From the NCBI GenBank assembly GCA_963575745.1, contig CAUYUJ010017904.1:234008-276507 (forward strand): a DNA stretch of 42,500 nucleotides, read 5' to 3'. Of the stretch, positions 9,964 to 18,647 are shown piece by piece. How positions within the stretch are numbered: position 1 is the first letter of the stretch; every line of letters begins with the position of its first letter. The notes beneath the pieces were generated by a model, which was not told the DNA's origin, did not search any database, and saw only the letters and a program-made list of their open reading frames with translations. A program made the translations under genes and the position numbers. This DNA is from Prorocentrum cordatum (lineage: Eukaryota; Sar; Dinophyceae; Prorocentrales; Prorocentraceae).

Positions 9964-10585
9964 TCACGGTTCGTCAGACAGTCGTGGAGCCACCAGCCGC
10001 CAGCCCTCGCGACGGCGCGCCCTGGCCGCAGCGCTGGCCCGCCGCCGAGCATCTTCCACTCGGTCCGGCAGGCCTTGCGGAAACCCGTGTTCAAGGGTGA
10101 CCGCCGCGAGGTCCTGCGCCCAGGTGGCGTCGGCGGCGTCCGCACCGCACATCGCGGTCAAGGTGGCCTGCCCGACGCCCCGTGGTGCCGCGGCTCCCGA
10201 TCGCCTCAGGGCGTGCTGGGAGCCGCGCAGCCGCCGCAGCTGGCGCAGCGCCGCATCCGCCGCAGCGTCCGCCGCCTCGCCCGCGCCGCCGGCTGTGGGG
10301 GGGCGGTCGGCCGGCCGAGCCGCCGCCGCACGCAGGCGCTCTGGAGCGCCCTGGAGCGGCAACCGACCCCGCATGGCCGCGCTGAGCTGCTGCCAGGCGG
10401 CAGGGGGATCATGGCGGTCAGCACGGCCAGGCACCGCCGCCGTGGTCGCTTGCGCCACAGCTCCACGGTGCAGAGTCTGCGGTCCAGAGCACGCCACAGC
10501 GCAGCCGTCCAGGGCTGCGGCCTGCTGCTCTGCAGACGGGCCGCCTCTCTGGCGCCGCGATCCGCGGCTCCACCGGCAAGGCAGC
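9964..10585 (-). CDS. Possible Ala/Arg-rich exon, strand uncertain
   Basis: On the minus strand a frame is open from about 10650 to a stop at 9964. It includes PPAAWQQLSAAMRGRLPLQG, RQLRRLRGSQHALRRSG, ATLTAMCGADAADATWAQDL and FPQGLPDRVEDARRRAS, with G/C-rich third positions and a balanced composition. The plus strand is also open in two frames and ends with QQWRSVLARL then a stop, a phrase partly shared with the locus at 20416. I favour the minus strand weakly because its residues are less dominated by Arg and Ser. No family is recognised. Confidence 0.3.
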
Positions 10586-10629
10586 GTGCGCGGCCAGCCC
10601 AGAGAGCCAGCGCAGCCCGACCTCCAGCA

Positions 10630-10850
10630 GTGGCGAAGCGTCCTAGCTCGCCTATAGGCCTACCGAAGATTGTTCCGAGTACCTTTTATGCTTCGCACGA
10701 AATGCTCTAAGAACATTTCTGGCTGAGAGCGTCTTGTTTTAACACATCGGGCTTATGTTCTAAGAATCGTGTTTTTTCTTAGAACATTTTTGAGTTCTAA
10801 GAGCATTTCGGGGTAGGCCTGTAGGAATGCCGGGACGGTCGGTCCCTGCT
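10630..10850. mobile_element. Dispersed element family C, copy 1
   Basis: Begins with CAGTGGCGAAGCGT and contains CACATCGGGCTTATG, GTTCTAAGAGCA and a right end GGAATGCCGGGACGGTCGG. These are matched in order at 20416-20670. Within it CCTATAGGCCTACC (10651) is inverted as GGTAGGCCTGTAGG (10812-10825). A second inner pair, CGAAATGCTCTAAGAAC and GTTCTAAGAGCATTTCG, makes a long foldback. Confidence 0.65.
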
Positions 10851-11100
10851 CTCAACGACCCAAGCCACCATCGCCAGCCCAACCTCCCGACACATGGGTT
10901 GCATCCGAGTCTCAGCTTTTTTTCAGCGGTCGCCCTTGGATGGGCAGCTGCGGGGAACCAGTACATACAGGCCCCAGGTGCGCGACGCTGGGGCGAGGTG
11001 CGCCACGTCGGCCCCCACCCATCGTTATGGAATGCCAGTTCACACACGCGGCGGAGTTGCCTTGCTTCTGGCTGTCCTGCTCACAGCATGCAATCTGCCA

Positions 11101-11215
11101 GCACCCCTGCCGCCCCTGTCCACAAACAACAATGCAAAGTGATCGCGGGGCGCCCGCGCACGATCCCGATTTAGTCGCGAAGTGAAGTTTGTATTGTTTT
11201 GCACAGGGATGGTGG
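11101..11215. mobile_element. Small inverted-repeat element family D, copy 1
   Basis: CCGCCCCTGTCCACAAACAA at the left is inverted at the right as TTGTTTTGCACAGGGATGG. The same layout occurs at 11519-11633. Confidence 0.45.
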
Positions 11216-11518
11216 CCCTGCGCACAGCACGCCATACTCCGGCGGGACGAAAGTTTAGGCCCATGCTCCTTTCCCAGTGGAGTTCCCTCGCGCTGGCGCG
11301 GATGCACTTTCCACCTGTCAAAAAATAGGCGGAATAACTAATCCCCTGTTCTCCTAATTCGTATCAGTGGCAGCTGTTTTTTCTTCCGCTGCGGCGCTTT
11401 GTTGTCTTGGTGCAGGAGTCTACGGGGGAGGGGGGGCATCGCAAGTCCTGCGACGTTCTCGCCTTCATTCGCCGTGGCAAGATAAATGGGCCAAACCAAT
11501 GTCGCGGCGGTGTATGCT

Positions 11519-11633
11519 GGCACCCCCGCCGCCCCTGTCAAGAGAACCATAAAACGTGTCCGCGCTCCGCCCGAGCATGACCCAACATGTTACCGCAAAG
11601 TGCTCTTTGCATTGCTTTTGACAGGGATGGCGA
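11519..11633. mobile_element. Small inverted-repeat element family D, copy 2
   Basis: CCGCCCCTGTCAAGAG at the left and GCTTTTGACAGGGATGG at the right are inverted repeats. Internal words (CGCCCGAGCATGACCC against CGCCCGCGCACGATCC) align with copy 1 in the same orientation. Confidence 0.45.
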
Positions 11634-12227
11634 GAGGGGGTTGGCGTTGTCCTTGGTTCGTAGCTGGTCGGGTCGGGGAGGGGGGGGGTATATCAGATGG
11701 GAGCTGTGGGGAATCCGTGTTGGAAGGGGAAGGGGGGTATTTTGGAAGAGGAAGCGCTCTAAGCCAACTCCGCCGTCAAGGCTGGTAGGATTTGTGCGGG
11801 TAGATTTTCTGAGCCGTCATCCTGAATTGCAGTGGGGGCGCGCATCAAGAAGTCATATGCTTTTCGTCAGGGTATCCTGGGTTTCTTCGCTCCTCGCGCT
11901 GCGCGGTGACTTCCCGCAGCCGTCGAAGGAGCTGCTGCGTTCGGGGTGCTCCGTGTTTCCCCTCCGGTGCACCTCGCGCACGGCTTCTCAGGGTCGGGTT
12001 TCTTGCGAGGGGTTCTGGCGGCCGCGCCCGCACTGTAGCTCCCTCCCTCCGGCCCCACCTCCAGCCCCCAACCGCTTCCCACCTGGGCCCAGGCCCCGCG
12101 GCCGCGGCGCGCGCACCGAGCCCGCGCTCGTCTCAGCGGGCGCTTCGCGGCGGCGCGGGCGGTGGCAATGCCCGCCCGCGGCCAGCGCGTGTAGCGCGTG
12201 GAGATGTCGGGCGGCGTCAACTGACCA

Positions 12228-12348
12228 CCTCCTCCTCCACCTCCTCCTCCTCCTTCCCCTCCTTCTCCTCCTCCTCCTCCTCCTCCTCCTTTCCCTCCTC
12301 CTCCTCCTCCTCCTCCTCCTCCTCCCTCTTCTCCTCCTCCTCCTCCCT
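12228..12348 (+). repeat. (TCC)n tract, probable polypyrimidine tract
   Basis: About 120 bp of TCC with few breaks, ending 40 bp before the acceptor of the exon at 12388. On the plus strand it is a very long pyrimidine tract. Confidence 0.85.
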
Positions 12349-12387
12349 AGTAGACGCTCCAGGCTTCTGGCCATTCCCTATGCCTAG

Positions 12388-12609
12388 GAGTATCTGGAGA
12401 TCAAAGAGAAGTCGACGGGGCCGCTTTCTCTTGGCTCCTTGCCTCGGGAACGTACACCAAAACGACTCGGCATGAAAAAGCGGTCCCACGAGAAGCCTAG
12501 GGGGGACACGTCTCGGAAAAGGCGAGCCGCTGGATGTATGGGCTGGCCGGGCCCATCCTGGGCTGAGCCCAAGGACAGTTTCTTCATCCCCTGGCGATTA
12601 CGGGCGTGA
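12388..12609 (+). CDS. Terminal exon of a basic protein, unknown
   Basis: After (TCC)n and CCTATGCCTAG the frame opens at 12388 with EYLEIKEKSTGPLSLGSL, then PRERTPKRLGMKKRSHEKPR, GDTSRKRRAAGCMGWPG and PSWAEPKDSFFIPWRLRA, ending in TGA at 12607-12609. It is 73 codons of non-repetitive, Lys/Arg-rich sequence that may be a nuclear localisation region. The acceptor is AG|G, as seen elsewhere in the window. Upstream exons were not found. A strong hairpin follows 25 bp after the stop. No family is recognised. Confidence 0.5.
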   Translation, partial: EYLEIKEKSTGPLSLGSLPRERTPKRLGMKKRSHEKPRGDTSRKRRAAGCMGWPGPSWAEPKDSFFIPWRLRA

Positions 12610-12634
12610 CGGGGGGGCGGGGGAGGGGGCCGAT

Positions 12635-12720
12635 CACCTCACGGTTCGCGTTGGCGCCGTCTGGGAGTGCCTAAGAAGAATTGCTTATTCCCGGACGGCG
12701 CTGGCGCGAGCCGTGACGTG
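12635..12720. mobile_element. 86-bp near-perfect foldback
   Basis: CACCTCACGGTTCGCG and its continuation TTGGCGCCGTCTGGGA are mirrored as TCCCGGACGGCGCTGGCGCG and AGCCGTGACGTG, with about 18 bp between the arms. It is either a short MITE or an RNA hairpin in the 3' region of the exon at 12388-12609. Confidence 0.6.
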
Positions 12721-13105
12721 AACAGGTCGGGGGTGGCAAAGAGGGGGGTGATGACTAGGTGGGGGTGGATATCATGGCGTGGGCCATGATATTTCCCCTG
12801 ATCTCATGGCGCCTCTTCTTGCTTCATTACGTCCTTGGTCCCCCCGCTGGGCCGCGCACATGCCGCCGGTCATGATTTGCACCCCCCCCTCTTGGACACC
12901 CCCCTCTTGGCCGCTCCCGAACCGGGGGGGGGGAGGGCGGGGCCGGTCACAGACGTTCTCGCGAACGACTCAAAATTGGAGCTCGCGACCGGTGCATACG
13001 CCCTCGTGGCTGGCACAGGGAGGCGCACGCACCGATCCTGGGCTCAGGCTGGGCGCCAAATGAGGAGCGGCGAGGGTCGGTCAGGATCGGCGTGGCCCAG
13101 CAGAG

Positions 13106-13250
13106 ATGCGCTCCTCCGGGCGCCCGTGGCGGGGCGGCGGGCGCGCAGGCGCTGCCTGGCGCTGGCTTCTGGCCGCCGCCGCGCTCTGCCGCGGCTGCGC
13201 GGCGGCGGTGCCGCCCGCGGCGCGCCCGTGGCTCGAGCCTGGAGCTGCGG
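13106..13250 (+). CDS. First exon with signal peptide
   Basis: ATG at 13106 begins MRSSGRPWRGGGRAGAAWR, a basic n-region, followed by WLLAAAALCRGCAAAV, a hydrophobic core with small residues before a likely cleavage site (AAA|V), then PPAARPWLEPGAAG. Third positions are nearly all G or C. A GC donor at 13251 (or GA at 13242) leaves one base of a codon, and this fits the exon at 18454, which needs exactly that. Beyond 13260 the frame enters (TCC)n. I infer a secreted or type I membrane protein whose second part is the exon at 18454-18647. Identity is unknown. Confidence 0.55.
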
Positions 13251-13262
13251 GCACGGGCCCGC

Positions 13263-13308
13263 CTCCTCATCTTCCTCCCCCTCCTCCTCCTCCTCCTCCT
13301 CCTCCTCC

Positions 13309-13341
<33 letters not shown>

Positions 13342-13472
13342 TCCCCTCCTCCTCTCCTCCTCCTCCTCCTCCTCCTCCTCCTCCTCCCCTCCTCCTCCTC
13401 CTCCTCCTCCTCCTCCCTCTTCTCCTCCTCCCTCCTCCTCTCCTCCCTCCTCCTCCTCCTCCTCCTCCTCCT
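13263..13472 (+). repeat. (TCC)n tract, left of the LINE
   Basis: About 210 bp of TCC with CATCTTCC interruptions, ending directly at the spliced-leader copy. Confidence 0.9.
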
Positions 13473-13494
13473 TCCGTAGCCATTTTGGCTCAAG
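13473..13494 (+). other. Genomic copy of the dinoflagellate spliced leader (22/22)
   Basis: The stretch T + CCGTAGCCATTTTGG + CTCAAG matches the conserved dinoflagellate leader (D, then CCGUAGCC through CUCAAG) at every position. It is followed by TCACCATG and not by the GT donor expected in an SL RNA gene. It therefore marks the 5' end of a trans-spliced mRNA that was copied back into the genome. Confidence 0.93.
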
Positions 13495-13891
13495 TCACCA
13501 TGTCGCGCTGCGGCCGCATGGAGACCTCTGAGCCGAGGCCCGACCCCAACTGCTTCCAGCCACCGCCAGGGGTGAGCTGGCACCCAAGCGCCTTGCCGCT
13601 ACAATCAGGGGCGTGCGGCCGCCCACTCCTGCTCCTTGTGCTGGCATTGCAGGCTGCCATCCATATCGCGCTGTCGTGCGCGTCGACCCCCGTCGCCGAG
13701 CACCAGCTTGACATCGGCCTCTCTGACGTCGCCGTCGTTCCTCTCCATAACCCGCTGGACGTCGACCTGCTCGTTCCCCAGCTGCAGCATCTGCCACGTG
13801 GTGGCTCCGCGAAGGCCCTGGAGTCTGGCGCTCTCGACAACTCCCTGAAGCTGAACAGCAATCAGTTCACCGTCAATCCGCAGTTTCAGCC

Positions 13892-14049
13892 ATGTCTTCT
13901 TCCAGCGAAGAACGCTCGACCTCCCGAAGTGCCCCATCTGCTAGCCGAAGAAGGACAGAACGCCGCCGAGAACGTGAAAGACTCGACCAAGATCGTAATG
14001 CCCGAGCTCACCCTGACCGTGCTGATAAAAATGGGCGAGCTGACTCTGA
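13892..14049 (+). CDS. Probable N-terminal part of LINE ORF1 in another frame
   Basis: ATG in good context (GCCATGT) opens MSSSSEERSTSRSAPSASRR, then a run dominated by Arg, Glu and Asp to about 14050. Charged, Ser-rich starts are common in ORF1-type proteins. The downstream coiled-coil frame (frame of 14167) is open from 14050. One frameshift near there would join the two, so ORF1 may be broken. Confidence 0.4.
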
Positions 14050-14166
14050 GCGCGCAGCCATGGCCGTGCTCGTCGACGCCGGCCTCGCTCTGGTCGAGCT
14101 TCGGGGCATGCCACCCGCTCTTGCCGCTCCGCAGCACGTGCTCACCAGCAGCCGCCCCACTTTGCC

Positions 14167-15330
14167 ATGGACACTGGAGAAGCAGAAGCTGCTCACTCTG
14201 CCCGCAGTGCCGTCACCGCCAACGCTCGCCAATTTCAAGCTCGTGAAGGATCCGTGCCGCCGCCGCAACACCAAGGTGATGCTCTACGCCACGACCCTCT
14301 CGCTGATGCTGGCCCATGGCGTGCTGGAGGTGCAGCAGCCGCTGGAGGAGCTGCCGCCGTCGGAGCCGCCGCCGACTCCGATACCGCTACGCCAGGCGAC
14401 CCCCTTCGCCTCCCAGGTCTGGACCCCGAGCTCGACAAAGCCCTCCAAGATCTCATGCGAGCTCAAGTCGCACATTCCGCCAGCACATTGCAAGCTCAAG
14501 CCAACGTCTTACTCGATGATTCACGCGAAAGCTTTCGTCAACTTCTTGCACAGCAAGTCCAAGCTACTGAACGACGAGTCGACACCCTTCATGGCGTCGT
14601 CGCGCGCACTCGTAGAGAACAAGACCGTCAAGCAGAGGAACATAAGAAGATGTGGATACAGATCGACCAGATGCGAGAGACCCTCGCGCTCGCCGAGGCC
14701 CAGGCGCCGATCACGGACCTTACGAAGCTCGCCGACTGGGACCGCGAGATCGACCCCGCGATCTTCACCATCGGGGCACAGCGGCCCATCGATCCCGACG
14801 CGCTCCTCAACGACCTTCAGGAGTGGATCGCCTCCGCCAACCTGGGCCCCGGCGCCGTCGAACTTCGCGGAGACGAACCTGCGCGCAGATTCGCGCTACA
14901 AGTCAAAGGCGGGCGAGACGTTGCCATCCCGCGCGCGCTGGCGCTCACCCGAGCCCTACGCGACGCTGGAGGCAGATGGAAGCGTTTCTCCTCCGTCGAC
15001 ACCTCGGGCACGCGAATGGGCATCTACCTCAACCCTGACTATTCGCCTGAGCAGATTCGCACCGAGATCCAGTGCAAGAAACTCCTCCAGCTCCTTCAAC
15101 ACCGACATCCTCAAAAGTCATGGAGAGCTCATCGAGCAAAGGGCGAGATCCACTGCAACGCCATGCCCGTCGTGGTCCTCGACGTTAAGGGACAAGCCCA
15201 CCCAGCCGTCCTTGAGTGGAGCGAGAAGGCGGTCGAGCTTGCCGCCTTCCGCGGCCTTGACCGCGGCGCCATCCTCACGTCGTTCCAGGCGCTCTTCGCG
15301 GACGCAGCGGAGGCCGCGCGGCGCGTTTAG
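14167..15330 (+). CDS. LINE ORF1-like coiled-coil protein (387 residues)
   Basis: An uninterrupted frame from ATG 14167 to TAG 15328-15330. Residues 1-90 are Ala/Gly/Pro rich. Residues about 95-190 form a long heptad-rich coiled coil (LQDLMRAQVAHSASTLQ, FRQLLAQQVQATERRVDTL, REQDRQAEEHKKMWIQIDQM). Residues about 195-385 form a globular domain with GGRWKRFSSVDTSGTRMGIY, LNPDYSPEQIRTEIQ and LEWSEKAVELAAFRGLDRG. As I recall, dinoflagellate LINE ORF1-like proteins often pair a coiled coil with a C-terminal domain of this kind (N-P-x-x-I/V ... E); I could not check this. The likely role is binding element RNA as a trimer. The frame has no stops, so decay here is less than in RT. The true start may be upstream in another frame. 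Confidence 0.65.
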   Translation: MDTGEAEAAHSARSAVTANARQFQAREGSVPPPQHQGDALRHDPLADAGPWRAGGAAAAGGAAAVGAAADSDTATPGDPLRLPGLDPELDKALQDLMRAQVAHSASTLQAQANVLLDDSRESFRQLLAQQVQATERRVDTLHGVVARTRREQDRQAEEHKKMWIQIDQMRETLALAEAQAPITDLTKLADWDREIDPAIFTIGAQRPIDPDALLNDLQEWIASANLGPGAVELRGDEPARRFALQVKGGRDVAIPRALALTRALRDAGGRWKRFSSVDTSGTRMGIYLNPDYSPEQIRTEIQCKKLLQLLQHRHPQKSWRAHRAKGEIHCNAMPVVVLDVKGQAHPAVLEWSEKAVELAAFRGLDRGAILTSFQALFADAAEAARRV

Positions 15331-15336
15331 CCACCG

Positions 15337-16850
15337 TTGGGCGGACTGGCGCCGGGGCGCTCGCCCAGCTCGTCGTTTACAACCCACCTCCGAGCTGGGC
15401 GCCAAGTTCCTCAACATCGACATCGGGCTCATCGTGCTCACGAATTCCGCCGAGTTCACCATGAAGTCTGCCGCGCTGCACCGCGACTTCGAGGCTCGGC
15501 AGCGCTCTCCGGCGCACCGCGCAGCTCAGCTGCCGCGAGGCTCCCCAGGAGCCGCCGACCCCGAGAAGCTCAGGAAGGTCAACCGATCTTCCTTGCGCAG
15601 GGCCCTTCTCTGGGACACCTGGAAGCGCCGTCTGGTCATCCAGGGGATCAAAACCACCGGCCCCGAGGGCCGCCCAGGAATAGCCAGAGAGAGCTGCGCG
15701 TTGGTTGGTGCTCTCCGCGCCCTCGGGACTCCCGTCCTCAAGCGCAAGCGCGTCGCCGTCTCCAAGGTCCAACAGTGCAGTATCGCGCTCTCGCTCAGCC
15801 ATCCCATCAGCGACGGCGACGCGCTCGCCAAGTCGCACTTCAGAGGCTTTCTGCCACGCTCGTCCTCGCCTGCATCTGGGCTCGACCTCTTGCCGTCCCG
15901 CGCTTGGCTCGCCGCGCGCGTGCCCATTGGCCCGATGGAGGACCTTGCCTCTGCCTTCTGCTTCAACCCTGTCTTCGCCCTCGTCCTGCACGACCATGCC
16001 TTCATGATCATGCCGAAGGGCGTCATCCTCATATGCGTGCTCACCACGGACCGCCGCCCTGGGGACACGCGCCCGCCGTCCCTCAAGTACACAGATCTCA
16101 TTGCCTTCGCAGGTGAAGCCTTCATCATCGCCAAATCCGCTGCGGCAGAGCGGACGTATTATTTGCAGCAGGGCTTGGTAGTGGGCTGCATTCTCACCAA
16201 GCACATCATCAACCCCACCGCCGAGAGGCGCCTCATCACCAACCTCGGCACCGAGATGCATCAAGCTGGAGTTCAACCAAAGGCCGACAAGCACAAGCCC
16301 GTCTTCAACCGCATCGACCACGCGGAGCTGTCCCTGTCGCTCGGTTGCGGCAGGCTCCTCGCGCCGCTTGAGTACTGCGGCACCCTTGAGGGCCCGATGT
16401 GCATCTCTCTCCAGCGGTACCTCGCCCCCTACAGCATCCTCAATGATCATGGCGTTCATTACTTCATGCTCCCGTCCGGATTTGGTTTGGCCCAGGGCTG
16501 CCCCGCGCGCGGCTCGGCTTGGGCGTTCGCCATGGCCCCTCGCGCTTGCCGCATCGCCCTGCGCATCGTGACCTACGACGGCATGCGTGACAAAGACAAG
16601 CGCTCCCTGGGCAGCTGCGCCGTCGACACTGGCCTCCTCGCGTTCGCGTTCGACACGCTGCGCGCTGACAGCGACCCCTTTGCCGCCGCTCAGTTGCCTG
16701 TGCCTCTCCCCCTGAAGCCTCGCAAGTGTGTCGCCGTTCTGCTTTGGGCGAATTCTTATCAGCTCGTGCAGGGTGGCAGCGTTGCCACCGTCCGTCTCCA
16801 CAATTCACCAGTCGTTTCAACGCTAAGCAATGTCTCGCAGTCGGCTCCGC
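15337..16850 (+). pseudogene. LINE reverse transcriptase, decayed
   Basis: One stop-free plus-strand frame holds RT landmarks in order. The pre-domain is SPASGLDLLPSRAWLAA (about 15865-15915), then MIMPKG (16004). RPPSLKYTD (16070) corresponds to the LINE R-P-L-S-L-x-N-T-D box, and QQGLVVGCILTKHI (16165) to the Q-R-G-F-V-x-G-R box. GLAQGCPARGSAWAFA (about 16487) is motif B, with its conserved QGCP. LKPRKCVAVLLW (16712) is motif D. The catalytic box expected as [YC]-A-D-D is C-A-V-D at 16616-16627, so the first Asp is lost. The motif A region (about 16303-16345) is barely recognisable. The family is clear, but the enzyme should be dead. Confidence 0.75.
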
Positions 16851-17061
16851 CCAGTCAAAAGCCTGCCCGTAGTGCACATCACATTCTCTGCCAGTTGCAT
16901 TATCCCCTGCTTGACACACCTCGCAAAGTAGATCGCAGTGCCTTGGCGGAATGGAGCCCGCCTCTTGTCCCATGCTCAGCTCAGATTTCAGTCGTTGCTG
17001 CTGCCATTCACTCTGCCACTTTCACGCCCAGTGGGGAATGGGAGCCTTTCTTCATTGTTGT

Positions 17062-18143
17062 GCCGTCGCCTGCAGCTGCCGCGGCCGCGGCGAACCCCGC
17101 GGCTGCCGGCGAAATTCACGAGGCCCCGAATGCTGAGCCACCGCGCCGCCCCAAGGCGCAGCGTGCGGTCGCGCTCTCGCTGCTGCGGGCCTCTTTCTCA
17201 TCGCCCCTCGCAGTCATACCAGCGAAGTGCACCTCAGCCTGGGGCTCCTCTCAGCCGCCCCTGTCCCCAGAGCTGGAGTCGAGCTGCGCTGCTCTCACGA
17301 ATGCCATGCGCCCTGTCCGCGCGAACTGGCGCTGGTTGGTCTATAAGACCATCGCAGGTGGACGGACAACGACCCACAGCATGCACGTTCTCCTGCTGAA
17401 TTCCTGTGTGTTTGGGTGCACAGCTGCGCCCGATTCAGTCCCTCCTTACCTCGCCCGCTCGGTCCTCCTGCGCCCCCCCTGCTCAACCACCTCGCCCAAC
17501 CTCCATTGCGCGCTTACATCCAGGGGCGATGGCCCCGATGCAGCCTATCCGTCTGAGCCCGCTAACGCGATCTCGTCGTCGCGGTCGAATCAGCGAATTG
17601 AGCCGTTGCCAGCAGCTGCCGCGGCCACGACGAACCGCGCGGCTGCCAGCGAATTTCACGAGGCCCCGAGTGCTGATCCACCGCGCCGCCCAGAGGCTCA
17701 GCGCGCGGTCGCGTTCAAGCTGCCGCGGGCCTCCGTCTCATCGCCCCTTACAGTCATGCCAGCGAAGTATACCGCAGCCCGGGGCATCTCTCAGCCGCCC
17801 CCGTCCCCAGAGCTGGATTCGCACTGCGCTGCTCTCTCGAATGCCATGCGCCCTGTCCGCCCGAACTGGCGCTGGATGGGCTACAAGACCCTCGCAGGGG
17901 GACAGTCAACGACCCACTGCATGCACGTTCGCCTGCTGAAAGCTTGTGTGGCAGGGTGCCCAGCAGCGCCCGATTCAGTCCCGCCTCTCCTCGCCCGCTC
18001 GGTCCTCCTGTGCCTCCCCTGCTCCCACGCCTCGCCCAACCTCCACAGCACGCTTACATCATGGGGCGATGGCCCTGTCGCAGCCTATCCGTCTGAGCCC
18101 GCGAACGAGATCTCGTCGACGTGGTCGAATCAGCGGATTGAGC
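17062..18143 (+). repeat. 540-bp tandem duplication in the LINE 3' part
   Basis: Two copies, about 17062-17601 and 17602-18143, align without visible gaps at a 540-bp offset, about 85-90 percent alike by eye. Because 540 is divisible by three the same frame runs through both, reading for example AALTNAMRPVRANWRW in one and AALSNAMRPVRPNWRW in the other. I do not recognise the encoded segment. It could be the LINE C-terminal region or untranslated sequence. Confidence 0.8.
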
Positions 18144-18330
18144 TCTCTTTTCGCTGCTCACACAAAATGAAGCACGCCTCGCCGACCCCAGCTTCGATAG
18201 CTGAAGGGTTGTGCCAAAGCAATGCTCTGGAAGTAGTCGCGCGGCTGACGGTCAGGAGCGGACGGTCTTCTTGCCCTCGTCACGCTTCTTGTCCGCTTGC
18301 CCTCGTCTCTTCCTCTTTGGGTACGTGCAC

Positions 18331-18443
18331 TCCTCCTCCTCCTCCTCCTCCTCCTCCTCCTCCTCCTCCTCCTCCTCCTCCTCCTCCTCCTCTTCCTCCT
18401 CCTCCTCCTCCTCCTCCTCCTCCTCCTCCTCCTCCTCCTCTTC
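18331..18443 (+). repeat. (TCC)n tract, right of the LINE
   Basis: About 113 bp of TCC with two TCT breaks, ending 10 bp before an acceptor (ACCAG|G at 18453). Probably the other half of the tract at 13263-13472. Confidence 0.9.
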
Positions 18444-18453
18444 CTGGAACCAG

Positions 18454-18647
18454 GGCCCGCCGCCGGCACGCTGCCCCGCGCGCCCGCGCCCGCCTCGCTG
18501 CTCGGCGTGGCGGCCACCTTGGGCGCCTCGCCGCAGCAGCTGTCGCTGGTGGTCGTGGGCGTGGCCTTCCTGCTCCTCAGCGCGTGCGCCCTGGTCTACT
18601 GTGCTGGCGAGTGCATCCTCGTGGGCCCGCTTTTCACGACCACCGCG
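18454..18647 (+). CDS. Exon with a transmembrane segment
   Basis: After (TCC)n and GGAACCAG the frame reads GPAAGTLPRAPAPASLLG, VAATLGASPQQ, then LSLVVVGVAFLLLSACALVY and CAGECILVGPLFTTTA. Third positions are nearly all G or C. The LSLVVVG...ALVY stretch is one clear membrane helix, flanked by two Cys. A GT donor lies at 18648; otherwise the frame runs on to a stop at 18752 with poorer composition, with another donor-like AG|GTAA near 18742. Phase (two bases completing a codon) matches exon 13106-13250, so the two may encode one membrane protein separated by the LINE-bearing intron. Confidence 0.5.

Larger units (their letters stand above)
13473..18330 (+). mobile_element. LINE-like non-LTR retrotransposon with 5' spliced leader
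   Basis: The element starts at the leader copy and contains a coiled-coil ORF1 (14167-15330), a reverse-transcriptase region (about 15337-16850) and a 3' part with a 540-bp tandem duplication. (TCC)n lies on both sides (13263-13472 and 18331-18443), as expected if it entered a (TCC)n tract. The right edge is therefore inferred from where TCC resumes; no poly(A) is seen. No endonuclease domain is recognised between ORF1 and RT. It is inactive, judged by the altered RT catalytic box. Between 13500 and 13891 a frame with biased codons is open (MSRCGRMETSEPRPDP at its start), either an upstream ORF or leader. Confidence 0.75.

Noticed and set aside
12083-12220. Minus-strand exon-like block between AG and CAG|GTGGGA reading LTPPDISTRYTRWPRAG
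   Set aside because: The upstream sequence on that strand is purine-rich (GGA)n, not a polypyrimidine tract, and the product is dominated by Arg. Codon bias is present, so it stays a low-probability option.
15377-16801. Minus-strand open frame of 474 residues opposite the reverse transcriptase
   Set aside because: It is an antisense shadow: the plus strand carries ordered RT motifs, and the minus frame is rich in Glu, Gly and Arg as expected from the complement.
16464-16973. Cys/His spacing on the minus strand (CDLLCEVC ... GRECDVHYG)
   Set aside because: Zinc-finger-like by eye but inside the LINE on the antisense strand with poor codon bias; probably chance.
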